Source of the DNA: a bacterium
GTDB taxonomy: Bacteria > SZUA-79 > Acidulodesulfobacterales > Acidulodesulfobacteraceae
Direction of reading: 5' to 3'
NCBI GenBank assembly: GCA_021777135.1
Contig: JAJYDX010000007.1
Span: 1-64,000 of the forward strand
Length of the DNA: 64,000 nucleotides
This document shows positions 1 through 8,016 of this stretch, one piece after another. Within the stretch, counting starts at the first letter, position 1, and every line of letters starts with the position of its first letter. The position numbers and the translations under genes are program-made. Under the pieces are notes generated by a model, which was not told where the DNA came from, did no database searches, and worked only from the letters and a program-made list of their open reading frames with translations.

Positions 1-142
1 GAATATTCCGGTAATGATATTGTCAGTTGTTGAAGACAAGGATACGGGATTTAAAATAGGCGTGGACAAGTATCTAGTCAAAGGCTCGGAATACTCGCAT
101 TTATTAAACGAAGTAGACGGACTATTAAATAAAAAACCGTAA
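1..142 (+). CDS. C-terminal fragment of a response-regulator receiver domain protein (cut by window edge)
   Basis: Only the last 46 codons are visible, read from base 2 to the TAA at 140-142. The peptide contains the end of a receiver domain, with the beta-4 segment NIPVMILSVV and the conserved lysine in YLVKG. The first 127 bases are identical to bases 4307-4433, the end of the hybrid kinase gene further right, after which the two genes diverge (this copy ends NKKP). The complete gene is therefore probably another hybrid histidine kinase or receiver protein of the same paralogous group. Nothing can be said of its N-terminal domains. Confidence 0.8.
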   Translation, partial: NIPVMILSVVEDKDTGFKIGVDKYLVKGSEYSHLLNEVDGLLNKKP

Positions 143-233
143 AACTAAGATTAATCAGGCTTTCATATAAAAGCATCATGAAGGAGTGTAAAACCTCTAT
201 AATTAACGCTTCTTAAAAGGAGGGCGGGGAAGC

Positions 234-1709
234 ATGGAAAGCGGAACCGATAAAAGTCCGTCCGGATTAAAAGAATATATAAAGGCGGCTTTGAAGCACG
301 ATTTTAAAAATCTTTCCGTTATTAGCGCCATTTCGGCATCCAGTCGCGAAGAAGCCGACGAAGAACTTATTTCCTTAATTAAAACACTTGCGGAAGAATA
401 TGGAGAATACATATCTGCTGCCGAAAAAATAGTCGGAGAACTTGCCGAATCTAAAAGGCAAATAGAAGAGTTACTGGAGTATAAGAACCTGCAGGAGGAA
501 AACCTGATGAAGTCCAGAGGACTTTATTCGGCAATTATAACCAATATGGCGGACGCCTTGATAGTTATAGACGGCGATAAAAAAATTATATCCTTTAACT
601 CCGCATTTGCTTCTATGTTTATGCTCGACCCTGGATTATTCATAAAAGAAAATTGTCCCGGATTAATACTTGGGATGAGCATAGAGTCTGTTTTAGGCGG
701 GGGAATTATCGGCCTCGTAAACAATGTATTTAAATCTTACGCGGATACTTCCGCAGTTCCCGATGGTGAAAAACTGTTTTCCTCGGAAATAAGCCTCGGA
801 GGGGGCAGGACGGGAAGAGCGATGGCCACTCCTATGTTCGTGAAACCCTCAGCTGCAGGCCCTTCGCAACCGGTTTCGGACAAATCCGCAAGGATTTTCT
901 CTGGAGCGGTTATAACCGTGAGGGATACCACGGAGGAGAAAGAAACTGAGTCTATGAAATCCGATTTTATCCGACTGATGTCGCACGCATTAAAGGCGCC
1001 GCTAACTTCCGTAATAGGGTTTTCAGAAATAGCGCATAAAAAATTTACTGAATCCATACTCCCATTAATAGATACGGAAGATAAAAAAATAAAAAAAATA
1101 TCAGGGCAGATAGAAGGCAATCTAAGTATAATAGCAGAGGAAGGAAAAAACCTTGCCTCTCTTATAAGCGATGTTCTGGATATAGCAAAAATAGAATCGG
1201 GAAACACCGGTTGGAAAGAAGAAAATTTTTCTATAAGACCGTTAATTGATTATTCTATGAAATTAACGTCGTCCTTATTCCAGCAAAAAGGATTAAGCGG
1301 GGAGCTTGAGATAGAAGAAGACTTGCCTGAAGCTTTTGGAGACAAGGAAAAATATACGCAAATAATAATGAGTATTATTTCTAACGCTATTAAGCATAGC
1401 AATGAAGGAACCATCAAACTGGCGGCCGAGTCATGTGAAAACGGAATAATGATAACCGTTGCCGACTGTGGGGCGGGCATAACCAAAGAAAAGGCGGAGA
1501 AGCTGTTCGACAAATTCAGGCCAGGGGGAGATGCCTTTTCCGACGGTTCAAGCGGAACAGGATTAGGTCTTCACGTATGCAGCCATATAATAAAACACTA
1601 CGGTGGAAAGATATGGGTCGAAAGCGAAGAGAGCAAGGGAAGCACTTTTCGCTTCACAGTTCCTACCGGTTTCCGATCATCGTGCAAACCTCACGCAGAT
1701 GTCATATAA
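234..1709 (+). CDS. PAS-domain sensor histidine kinase
   Basis: A 491-residue cytoplasmic kinase with no membrane segment. A helical N-terminal region (1-100) precedes a PAS domain (about 100-235). A HisKA domain follows with the phosphoacceptor His251 in SHALKAPLTS, where the usual SHELRTPLTS is altered but the histidine is kept. The HATPase_c domain shows the N box (SNAIKH), G1 (DCGAGI), F box (LFDKF) and G2 (GTGLGL). The dimerisation and catalytic regions closely resemble those of the hybrid kinase at 2514-4454, so the two are paralogs. An AAGGAGGG ribosome binding site sits just before the ATG. A single-domain receiver gene follows 189 bases downstream and is a plausible partner. The signal sensed is unknown. 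Confidence 0.9.
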   Translation: MESGTDKSPSGLKEYIKAALKHDFKNLSVISAISASSREEADEELISLIKTLAEEYGEYISAAEKIVGELAESKRQIEELLEYKNLQEENLMKSRGLYSAIITNMADALIVIDGDKKIISFNSAFASMFMLDPGLFIKENCPGLILGMSIESVLGGGIIGLVNNVFKSYADTSAVPDGEKLFSSEISLGGGRTGRAMATPMFVKPSAAGPSQPVSDKSARIFSGAVITVRDTTEEKETESMKSDFIRLMSHALKAPLTSVIGFSEIAHKKFTESILPLIDTEDKKIKKISGQIEGNLSIIAEEGKNLASLISDVLDIAKIESGNTGWKEENFSIRPLIDYSMKLTSSLFQQKGLSGELEIEEDLPEAFGDKEKYTQIIMSIISNAIKHSNEGTIKLAAESCENGIMITVADCGAGITKEKAEKLFDKFRPGGDAFSDGSSGTGLGLHVCSHIIKHYGGKIWVESEESKGSTFRFTVPTGFRSSCKPHADVI

Positions 1710-1804
1710 CCCCTTTTTTGTAATTCATTTAATATTATTTTAATAATAATTATTATGGCATAAAATATATGTTATGAATGAAGTTTTTATTGTAAAATAA
1801 TAGC

Positions 1805-1833
1805 TTGACTTTATCCTCAGTATAATTTATATT
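1805..1833 (+). promoter_or_regulatory. Candidate sigma-70 promoter for the CheY-like regulator gene
   Basis: TTGACT at 1805-1810 and TATATT at 1828-1833 are separated by 17 bases in the 189-base gap before the receiver gene. Spacing is ideal and each hexamer differs from consensus at one position. The surrounding sequence is very AT-rich, so chance matches are possible. Confidence 0.4.
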
Positions 1834-1898
1834 TATCTTAATATTATAATTAATATATTTACAGCATTATTTTAATTATTTACTGAGGTCGACAAAAA

Positions 1899-2267
1899 AT
1901 GCCTAAAGTTCTTATTGCAGACGACGAACCGCATATAAGACTGCTTTTAGAGCAGACGCTTGAAGACCTTGAAGACGAAGGATTAGAGATTATCGTCGCC
2001 GAAAACGGAGCAGAAGCCCTAAAGGCAATCAAAGAAAACAAGCCAGATATGGTTTTTTTAGATGTTATGATGCCTAAGATGAACGGGTTCGAAGTATGCT
2101 CTGAAGTAAAAAACAATTTAAAAATACAAGGCGTTTATATAATACTTCTTACCGCAAAGGGTCAGGAAATAGATAAGTTAAAAGGAATGGAATCCGGCGC
2201 AGATATGTATATGACCAAGCCTTTCAATCCAGACGACATCATTAATAAAGTCCGCGAAATTCTATAA
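1899..2267 (+). CDS. Single-domain response regulator (CheY-like receiver)
   Basis: A 122-residue protein made of one receiver domain. The acidic pair is in ADDEPHIR, the phosphoacceptor is Asp55 in LDVMMP, the switch threonine is in LLTAKG and the conserved lysine is Lys107 in MTKPF. There is no output domain, so it must act by protein contact, as in a phosphorelay or with the flagellar motor. It lies between two sensor kinase genes, which makes a phosphorelay role likely, but the partner cannot be told from sequence. Confidence 0.9.
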   Translation: MPKVLIADDEPHIRLLLEQTLEDLEDEGLEIIVAENGAEALKAIKENKPDMVFLDVMMPKMNGFEVCSEVKNNLKIQGVYIILLTAKGQEIDKLKGMESGADMYMTKPFNPDDIINKVREIL

Positions 2268-2284
2268 ACATTTACCACGGCGTT

Positions 2285-2321
2285 ACAACATTGTGCCAAC
2301 TTTGTTGGCATTGTGCTAATA
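2285..2321 (+). repeat. Hairpin element, copy A (related to 7949-7987)
   Basis: The core is a perfect 7-bp stem TGCCAAC/GTTGGCA (2294-2300 and 2304-2310) with a 3-base loop, flanked on the left by ACAACAT and on the right by TGCTAATA. The same two flanks border the hairpin at 7949-7987, where the core is in inverted orientation. No run of T follows, so it is not a typical intrinsic terminator. It lies shortly after the end of the CheY-like gene. Confidence 0.5.
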
Positions 2322-2439
2322 TTATCGAGTAACTTTCATTAAATAATTCCTATTTTGTTTTATGCTTATCGGTTGCTATAATTTGCACAAGCAACTGTAA
2401 TTGTTAGAAATCCAGTAAAGCTAACCTAATTTCTTGTTA

Positions 2440-2455
2440 TGGCACGTAAATTGCT
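2440..2455 (+). promoter_or_regulatory. Sigma-54 (RpoN) promoter for the hybrid kinase gene
   Basis: The sequence TGGCACGTAAATTGCT contains the -24 GG (2441-2442) and -12 GC (2453-2454) spaced by exactly ten bases. It matches the sigma-54 consensus TGGCAC-N5-TTGC at every position. Transcription would start near 2466, leaving a leader of about 48 bases with GGGAGG before the ATG at 2514. An upstream enhancer-binding activator would be needed; none is encoded in the window. Confidence 0.75.
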
Positions 2456-2513
2456 ATATTCAAATTTAAGATTGAAACTTAATTTGGATTAGATAATTTA
2501 CGGGAGGTTTATA

Positions 2514-4454
2514 ATGGATAACAAGCGGCTGCTAAAAACTAAAGGCGTACTGCAAATAATTTTAGACAATCCGCTTGTAGGGATAATATTAACTACTCAA
2601 AGAAGAATAATCCATGCCAACAAAAAAATGGCGGATATGTTAGGATACGATACGCCGGATGAATTAATTGGCAAGTCTACTAGAATAATTTATCATTCCG
2701 AAGACGATTATATCGGTATCGGCCAGTCCATATACTCCACTTTAAATAATGGCAAAGAAGCAAGATACGAAATGCTCGCAAAAAGAAAAGACGGCTCGGA
2801 ATTCTGGTGCCTTCTGTCGGGAAAGTCCGTAAATCCGGACGAGGCTGATAATGCTGATTCCGTCTGGATTTTTCAGGATATAGACGAATTTAAAAGACAG
2901 AAAGATGCTCTTGAATCTAATATATACCGTGCTATTTTAAACAATTCACTCGTTGGCATATTGCTTTTGCAGCGCAGGCATATAGTCTCTGCCAACAAAA
3001 AAATGGCGGAATTGTTTGGTTATGATGGACCCGAAGAGATGGTAGGCAATATTACAAGAATACTTTACCGCTCGCAAGCAGATTTCGAGGAAATAGGCAG
3101 GATAGTATATTCAGACCTCGCGGCAGGAAAAGAAGCAAAGTTAGAACTTATAGGAAAAAGAAAAGACGGTTCTGAATTCTGGTGTCTTTTGACCGGAAAA
3201 TCGGTCAACCCGGACGAAACGGGTGGAGCCGACTCGGTTTGGATTTATCAGGACATCACAAGAGAAAAAGAAGTAGATATGATGAAGACGGATTTTATAT
3301 CAACCGTATCGCATGAACTAAGAACGCCCCTTACCTCTATTCTCGGCTTCGCCAACATAATAAGCAAAAAATTCAAAGACGTTATATATCCGGTGCTTAA
3401 CCCTGAAGATAAAAAAACCAGAAAAACCGCGGATCAGATAGAAAGCAACTTGGATATAATAATATCCGAAGGAAACAGGCTGACTTCCCTTATAAACGAT
3501 GTATTAGACATAGCCAAAATGGAAGCCGGCAAGGTAGAGTGGAAGGACGAGCGGTTTACCGCAATTTACGCCATAGAACATGCCGTATCGGCAACATCTT
3601 CCCTTTTTCAGGCAAAGGGTCTCGGCATAATAACTGAAGTAGAAGATGGCATTTCCGACATATATGCCGATAAGGACAGGTTTATACAAGTTATTATAAA
3701 CCTTTTATCCAATGCCGTAAAGTTTACCGATAAAGGAAATGTGACAGTCAGGGCAAAATCCGCCGGAGATTTCCTGCTTATAAGCGTTTCGGATAACGGC
3801 ATAGGCATAAGCAAAGAAAACCTGAATAAAGTGTTCGAGAAGTTCAAACAGGTAGGGGATACCCTTACCGACAAGCCCAAAGGCACGGGCTTAGGCCTTC
3901 CCATATGCAAGCAGATAGTGGGACATTACGGCGGCAAAATATGGACGGAAAGCAAGGAAGGCAAAGGAAGCACTTTTTATTTTACCGCTCCCCGCTATAA
4001 CGAAAAAGCAGGCTTGGTGCACGTAAAAGATTTTATAGAACAGCTTAAAAACTCCGAACCGCCCGTGTTAATTTATGACGGAGTTTCCAAAAACATACTT
4101 ATAGTCGACGACGACGACGCGATAAGAAAACTTTTAAAACAGGAACTGGAATATGCCGGTTATACGGCAGAAGAAGCCATTGACGGCATAAAAGCCCTGG
4201 AGAAGATAAAAAGTAAAAAATACGACCTTATTATATTAGACGTTATGATGCCCGGATTAAGCGGATTCGATGTAGCCAGGGTTTTAAAAAACAATCCGGA
4301 TACTATGAATATTCCGGTAATGATATTGTCAGTTGTTGAAGACAAGGATACGGGATTTAAAATAGGCGTGGACAAGTATCTAGTCAAAGGCTCGGAATAC
4401 TCGCATTTATTAAACGAAGTAGACGGACTATTAGGTAAAGAAGCGCAAAGCTAA
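2514..4454 (+). CDS. Hybrid histidine kinase: PAS-PAS-HisKA-HATPase-receiver
   Basis: A 646-residue soluble kinase. Two tandem PAS domains (about 10-125 and 135-245) are near copies of each other, each with ANKKMA, KRKDGSEFWCLL and KSVNPDE. The HisKA domain has phosphoacceptor His267 in SHELRTPLTS. HATPase_c follows with SNAVKF, DNGIGI and GTGLGL. A C-terminal receiver has phosphoacceptor Asp576 in LDVMMPG and lysine in YLVKG. All catalytic residues look intact. A consensus sigma-54 promoter lies upstream. The end of the gene is identical over 127 bases to the truncated gene at the window's left edge. The HD-GYP gene starts 13 bases after the stop and is probably co-transcribed, suggesting that the kinase influences c-di-GMP breakdown. 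Confidence 0.93.
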   Translation: MDNKRLLKTKGVLQIILDNPLVGIILTTQRRIIHANKKMADMLGYDTPDELIGKSTRIIYHSEDDYIGIGQSIYSTLNNGKEARYEMLAKRKDGSEFWCLLSGKSVNPDEADNADSVWIFQDIDEFKRQKDALESNIYRAILNNSLVGILLLQRRHIVSANKKMAELFGYDGPEEMVGNITRILYRSQADFEEIGRIVYSDLAAGKEAKLELIGKRKDGSEFWCLLTGKSVNPDETGGADSVWIYQDITREKEVDMMKTDFISTVSHELRTPLTSILGFANIISKKFKDVIYPVLNPEDKKTRKTADQIESNLDIIISEGNRLTSLINDVLDIAKMEAGKVEWKDERFTAIYAIEHAVSATSSLFQAKGLGIITEVEDGISDIYADKDRFIQVIINLLSNAVKFTDKGNVTVRAKSAGDFLLISVSDNGIGISKENLNKVFEKFKQVGDTLTDKPKGTGLGLPICKQIVGHYGGKIWTESKEGKGSTFYFTAPRYNEKAGLVHVKDFIEQLKNSEPPVLIYDGVSKNILIVDDDDAIRKLLKQELEYAGYTAEEAIDGIKALEKIKSKKYDLIILDVMMPGLSGFDVARVLKNNPDTMNIPVMILSVVEDKDTGFKIGVDKYLVKGSEYSHLLNEVDGLLGKEAQS

Positions 4455-4466
4455 ACTGATAAGAGA

Positions 4467-5840
4467 ATGCAAATCATGAAAAACTGCAGAGCTATATTAA
4501 AAAAATTACTGGAAAACAAAGAGTTTCTTAAAATATTAAACGATACCGCCGACGCCCTTGGTGCCGGGGCATTAATATTAGATGTTAACGGCAATATCCT
4601 GGCAAATATAGGACATGGAGAGACTTATTCCGAAAGCGAAGCAGATTCGTTCCCGTTAAATATTAAAGGAGAACAGGCAGGTTACGTTAAAGGAAGTAAA
4701 AAAGCGCAGGCTATAGTTTCTATAATAGCTTATATGCTCGCGGCGGAATACGATAAAAGGGACCTGATAGACGAGGTTTCTAACAGATATAAGGAAATTA
4801 ATCTTTTTTACGACTTTACCGAGAAAATACTTGACTGTAATAACCTGAACGATATAGTCTTAATGACCTTATCGTTAATAAAAAATTTTATAAAAACAGA
4901 CACCGTATCCATAATGCTCAGGAATGAAGAAACCTCTTGGATAGACGTTATTACCGCTTATGATTACGGTGAAAAAACAGTAAAAAAATCTATTGCGGCA
5001 TACAACGGTGAAAGCATAGCCGAATACGTTATGATGTCCGGCAATGCAGAGATAATTAACGACTTATCTTTAGACGGCTGGACCGCACCGGACGGCGGAA
5101 AAAGCGGATCCATGATGTGCTCCCCGCTAAAAGTAAGAGACAAGGTTATAGGTGCAATATGCATAGCTACTGAAAAGATAGCTGAGTTTACTTCATCCGA
5201 CTTGAAGCTTTTTGCGACCCTTAGTCATAACGTAGCGGTTTTCGTTGAAAACGTAAGTCTTTATAAAGACCTTAAAGAAGTATTTTTATCTACGGTTTAC
5301 ACTTTGGCGGAAACCATAGAAATGAGGGATAACTATACGGGCAATCATACTAAAAGGGTTATGGAATATAGCTATGCAATAGGGGATGCCCTGGGAATGA
5401 AAAACGACGAACTTGAAATTTTAAGACTTTCAGCAATACTACACGATATTGGGAAAATAGGCATAAGAGACAGCGTCCTTTTGAAGCCGTCAAAATTGAC
5501 CGATGAAGAGTTTGCTTTAATGAAGAAACATCCTGTACTCGGTGAAGAAATTCTAAAAAAAATAAAGGGACTGGAATACGTTGTGCCGGGAGTTAAACAT
5601 CATCACGAAAGACACGACGGAAAAGGTTATCCGGACGGGTTAAAAGGAGACGAAATAGAATTAAACGCAAAAATAATATCGGTCGCCGATACTTTCGATG
5701 CGATGACTTCAGACAGGCCATACAGGAAAGGAATGGATTCTAAAGCAGCACTCGATGAGCTTGTAAGATGTTCCGGCACTCAATTCGACGAAAAAATAGT
5801 TAACGCTTTTATAAAAGCTTATCCGCATATCGATATATAA
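4467..5840 (+). CDS. GAF/HD-GYP cyclic-di-GMP phosphodiesterase
   Basis: A 457-residue protein that should hydrolyse cyclic di-GMP. The N-terminal 95 residues form a short sensory region, followed by a GAF domain (about 105-250) and an HD-GYP domain (about 270-457). Metal-binding and signature residues are present: HDIGKIGI with His326-Asp327, the HHHERHDGKGYP stretch with GYP at 387-389, and SVADTFDAMTSDRPYR. The GAF domain may bind a small ligand that controls activity. The start is only 13 bases after the hybrid kinase stop; an in-frame ATG at 4476 is an alternative start. Confidence 0.92.
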   Translation: MQIMKNCRAILKKLLENKEFLKILNDTADALGAGALILDVNGNILANIGHGETYSESEADSFPLNIKGEQAGYVKGSKKAQAIVSIIAYMLAAEYDKRDLIDEVSNRYKEINLFYDFTEKILDCNNLNDIVLMTLSLIKNFIKTDTVSIMLRNEETSWIDVITAYDYGEKTVKKSIAAYNGESIAEYVMMSGNAEIINDLSLDGWTAPDGGKSGSMMCSPLKVRDKVIGAICIATEKIAEFTSSDLKLFATLSHNVAVFVENVSLYKDLKEVFLSTVYTLAETIEMRDNYTGNHTKRVMEYSYAIGDALGMKNDELEILRLSAILHDIGKIGIRDSVLLKPSKLTDEEFALMKKHPVLGEEILKKIKGLEYVVPGVKHHHERHDGKGYPDGLKGDEIELNAKIISVADTFDAMTSDRPYRKGMDSKAALDELVRCSGTQFDEKIVNAFIKAYPHIDI

Positions 5841-5924
5841 AAATAATAAAATTCGTTAATTTTGCAATTTAATTGTATGTTTATATTTTATTTTAAATTA
5901 ACCTAAATTTAAGGAGGTAATTTT

Positions 5925-6518
5925 ATGTCGCAAGAAAAACAGAATGGAATTTCCAGTATTTTTGAAATTAAGGACTCAACAGCAAACCCAGCCCCTCTAG
6001 GTTTGCTAGGGTTTGGAATGACCACGGTATTGTTAAATCTTGCTAACGCTGGAGTTTATAGTCTTGGAAGCATTATTCTTGCAATGGGGGTTTTTTATGG
6101 CGGTATAGGTCAGGTTATTGCAGGAATAGAGGAATGGAAAAAGAAGAACACCTTCGGTGCCACGGCTTTTACCTCTTACGGACTCTTCTGGCTTACGTTC
6201 GTGGCTTTTATTTTATTTGGAAAATGGGGTTGGATTCCTGCACAGGATGCGAAAGGTGTTGCGGCATATTTAATAATGTGGGGTCTATTCACTTTTGTTA
6301 TGTTTATTGGAACGCTTAGGCTTAACAAAGCACTTCAGGTCGTATTTTTTACCTTGTTTATTTTATTTTTTCTTCTTGCGGCACAGTTTATTACCGGAGA
6401 TTCGTCAATAGGGGTAATAGCCGGATGGGAAGGCATAATTTGCGGACTTTCGGCTATGTATGCAGGTCTTGCACAGATATTAAACGAGGTTTACGGAAGG
6501 ACCGTATTGCCACTCTAA
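5925..6518 (+). CDS. satP: Acetate/succinate permease of the GPR1/FUN34/YaaH family
   Basis: A 197-residue inner-membrane protein with six predicted transmembrane helices. The family signature [14 protein letters not shown] lies near the N-terminus, about 20 residues in. The length matches SatP (YaaH, about 190 residues). Known members take up acetate, and some also succinate, with protons. An AAGGAGGT ribosome binding site precedes the ATG. A porin follows after 69 bases, so the pair could provide outer- and inner-membrane passage for small carboxylates; the porin's role is inference. Confidence 0.88.
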   Translation: MSQEKQNGISSIFEIKDSTANPAPLGLLGFGMTTVLLNLANAGVYSLGSIILAMGVFYGGIGQVIAGIEEWKKKNTFGATAFTSYGLFWLTFVAFILFGKWGWIPAQDAKGVAAYLIMWGLFTFVMFIGTLRLNKALQVVFFTLFILFFLLAAQFITGDSSIGVIAGWEGIICGLSAMYAGLAQILNEVYGRTVLPL

Positions 6519-6587
6519 TATATTTATTAAGCAAGATTTATTATAAAAATTAAATTATTAATAATAATTAAAATGGAGGAATTTGAA

Positions 6588-7916
6588 ATGAAAAAAGTTT
6601 TTGTTTATTTACTGGCGGTTGTTGCTTTTTTAGGCTTTGTATCAACCGCGAGTGCAGGACCTGTTGTGACAATAGGAAATACAAACCTTTCTGTCGGCGG
6701 TTTTATCCTTGGCTATTATGGCGAAAGTTATAATCAGAGTTTAGTTTCAGCTCAGGCAGACAATCCTGGAATGATTAACAGTAATGTCGACAATACTACA
6801 AGATTTAGCGGAACGCTGGCATTTACAAGATTATGGGCAAATCTTGACAACAAGCCTGAAGGGCTTACAGGCTATGTATCCCTTGATTTTAACGGAGGAG
6901 GCATACAAGGAACAGACCAGGGAATCAGGCTAAGGAGGGCATACTTGGTCAAGTCCTTTTGCAGCGGGAATTGCGATTATTCGCCGTGGATTGAAATAGG
7001 TCAGGATTATAATCTTGGACAGCCTGTCGGATTTACTCTTGCGGCATACCAGAACGCGGGTCTTGCCGGAGATGAAGCCAGCGTGCCGATATGGGTTCCG
7101 CAGGTTGATTTTGGAGTCAAATTTAAATCTGGAAATGTAGAATTAAATCCTGAGATTGCAATAATGGATCTGCAGGGCGAATCGGGAAGTGAAAATTATA
7201 CAACATTTATGAATAGCACAAGTTTTGCCACCTATGAATCTGCATCCACAGTAAATGCAACTATTCCGGGATTCGGCATAAAATTGCCTTTGACATTCAA
7301 AACGGGGTTCGGCGCTCCGTCTTCAATTTACGTAGCTTATGAGGATCAGGATGTTAATGTTAATGCGGTTCCCGCTATTTTAGCTCCTAAGAAAACTATG
7401 AACGGATATTCCATAGGCGGAGGTCTTACTATTCCTGTGAGTTACGTAACTCTTGTGGGAGACATTCAATATACAAACGGCATGACCGGTTTGAATACGA
7501 TACTTTTAAATACTTTGGGTACTGGCGGCGTAGCATATACCCCAAGCTCGTATTACTGGAACGGGAACAATCTTCAATCAACCAAAGCGGTTCAGTGGGA
7601 CGCACAGGCGCAGGTCCATCTTAATAAATTTATAGGAGCTCCGGTAACTGTAGCGGGAGGCTATTCACAAGTTTCGTTTCATAATTATCAGGACGACCAA
7701 AATTTAAATTTAGGAAATAGCTATGCAGCATGGTCTGCATATAGCAGCGCCCCAGTAGATAAAACCGATTCAATATTCGTCAACGTAGAGTGGAACGTAA
7801 CAAAATCTATGATGCTTGGACTCGAATGGGATAATAACAGGACAAATTATTCTGTGGATTCAGACCAGTCGTTCAACTCAAACGCGTTATATATGGTTGG
7901 CATGTATAGCTTCTAA
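6588..7916 (+). CDS. Outer-membrane porin-like beta-barrel protein
   Basis: The start is placed at 6588 rather than the in-frame ATG at 6573, because GGAGG at 6575-6579 is the ribosome binding site and translation from 6588 gives a clean signal peptide (MKKVFVYLLAVVAFLGF, cleavage after ASA). The mature chain of about 420 residues is rich in alternating beta-strand patterns, Gly, Asn, Ser and aromatic residues. It ends in phenylalanine (MVGMYSF), the usual outer-membrane assembly signal. The specific porin family is not recognised. Its position behind the acetate permease suggests a role in organic acid entry, which is inference. Confidence 0.75.
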   Translation: MKKVFVYLLAVVAFLGFVSTASAGPVVTIGNTNLSVGGFILGYYGESYNQSLVSAQADNPGMINSNVDNTTRFSGTLAFTRLWANLDNKPEGLTGYVSLDFNGGGIQGTDQGIRLRRAYLVKSFCSGNCDYSPWIEIGQDYNLGQPVGFTLAAYQNAGLAGDEASVPIWVPQVDFGVKFKSGNVELNPEIAIMDLQGESGSENYTTFMNSTSFATYESASTVNATIPGFGIKLPLTFKTGFGAPSSIYVAYEDQDVNVNAVPAILAPKKTMNGYSIGGGLTIPVSYVTLVGDIQYTNGMTGLNTILLNTLGTGGVAYTPSSYYWNGNNLQSTKAVQWDAQAQVHLNKFIGAPVTVAGGYSQVSFHNYQDDQNLNLGNSYAAWSAYSSAPVDKTDSIFVNVEWNVTKSMMLGLEWDNNRTNYSVDSDQSFNSNALYMVGMYSF

Positions 7917-7948
7917 TAATTACTTTTTAGAAAAATTGTTATTTAAAG

Positions 7949-7987
7949 ACAACATAGTTGGCAACTCTGCCAACTATGTTGCTAATA
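7949..7987 (+). repeat. Hairpin element, copy B, 12-bp perfect inverted repeat
   Basis: AACATAGTTGGC (7951-7962) and GCCAACTATGTT (7969-7980) form a perfect 12-bp stem around the loop AACTCT. The flanks ACAACAT and TGCTAATA are the same as in the element at 2285-2321. It lies between the porin stop and the chemoreceptor start. No long T run follows directly, so it may be a factor-assisted terminator, an mRNA-stabilising hairpin, a protein-binding site or a dispersed palindromic repeat. Confidence 0.65.
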
Positions 7988-8016
7988 CAATTCTTTTAAG
8001 ATAGGAGATGGTTTAA

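Noticed and set aside
737-1207. Long reverse-strand open frames inside kinase, chemoreceptor and hydrogenase genes
   Set aside because: They are antisense to well-supported domains, have no ribosome binding sites and no family features.
1821-1826. TATAAT as the -10 hexamer for the CheY-like gene
   Set aside because: Only ten bases separate it from TTGACT; the TATATT seven bases further right gives proper spacing.
2294-2310. Hairpin as an intrinsic terminator of the CheY-like gene
   Set aside because: No T run follows the stem; it is better described as part of the hairpin pair.
6573-6587. Earlier ATG for the porin
   Set aside because: It contains the ribosome binding site GGAGG and would add charged residues ahead of a good signal peptide.
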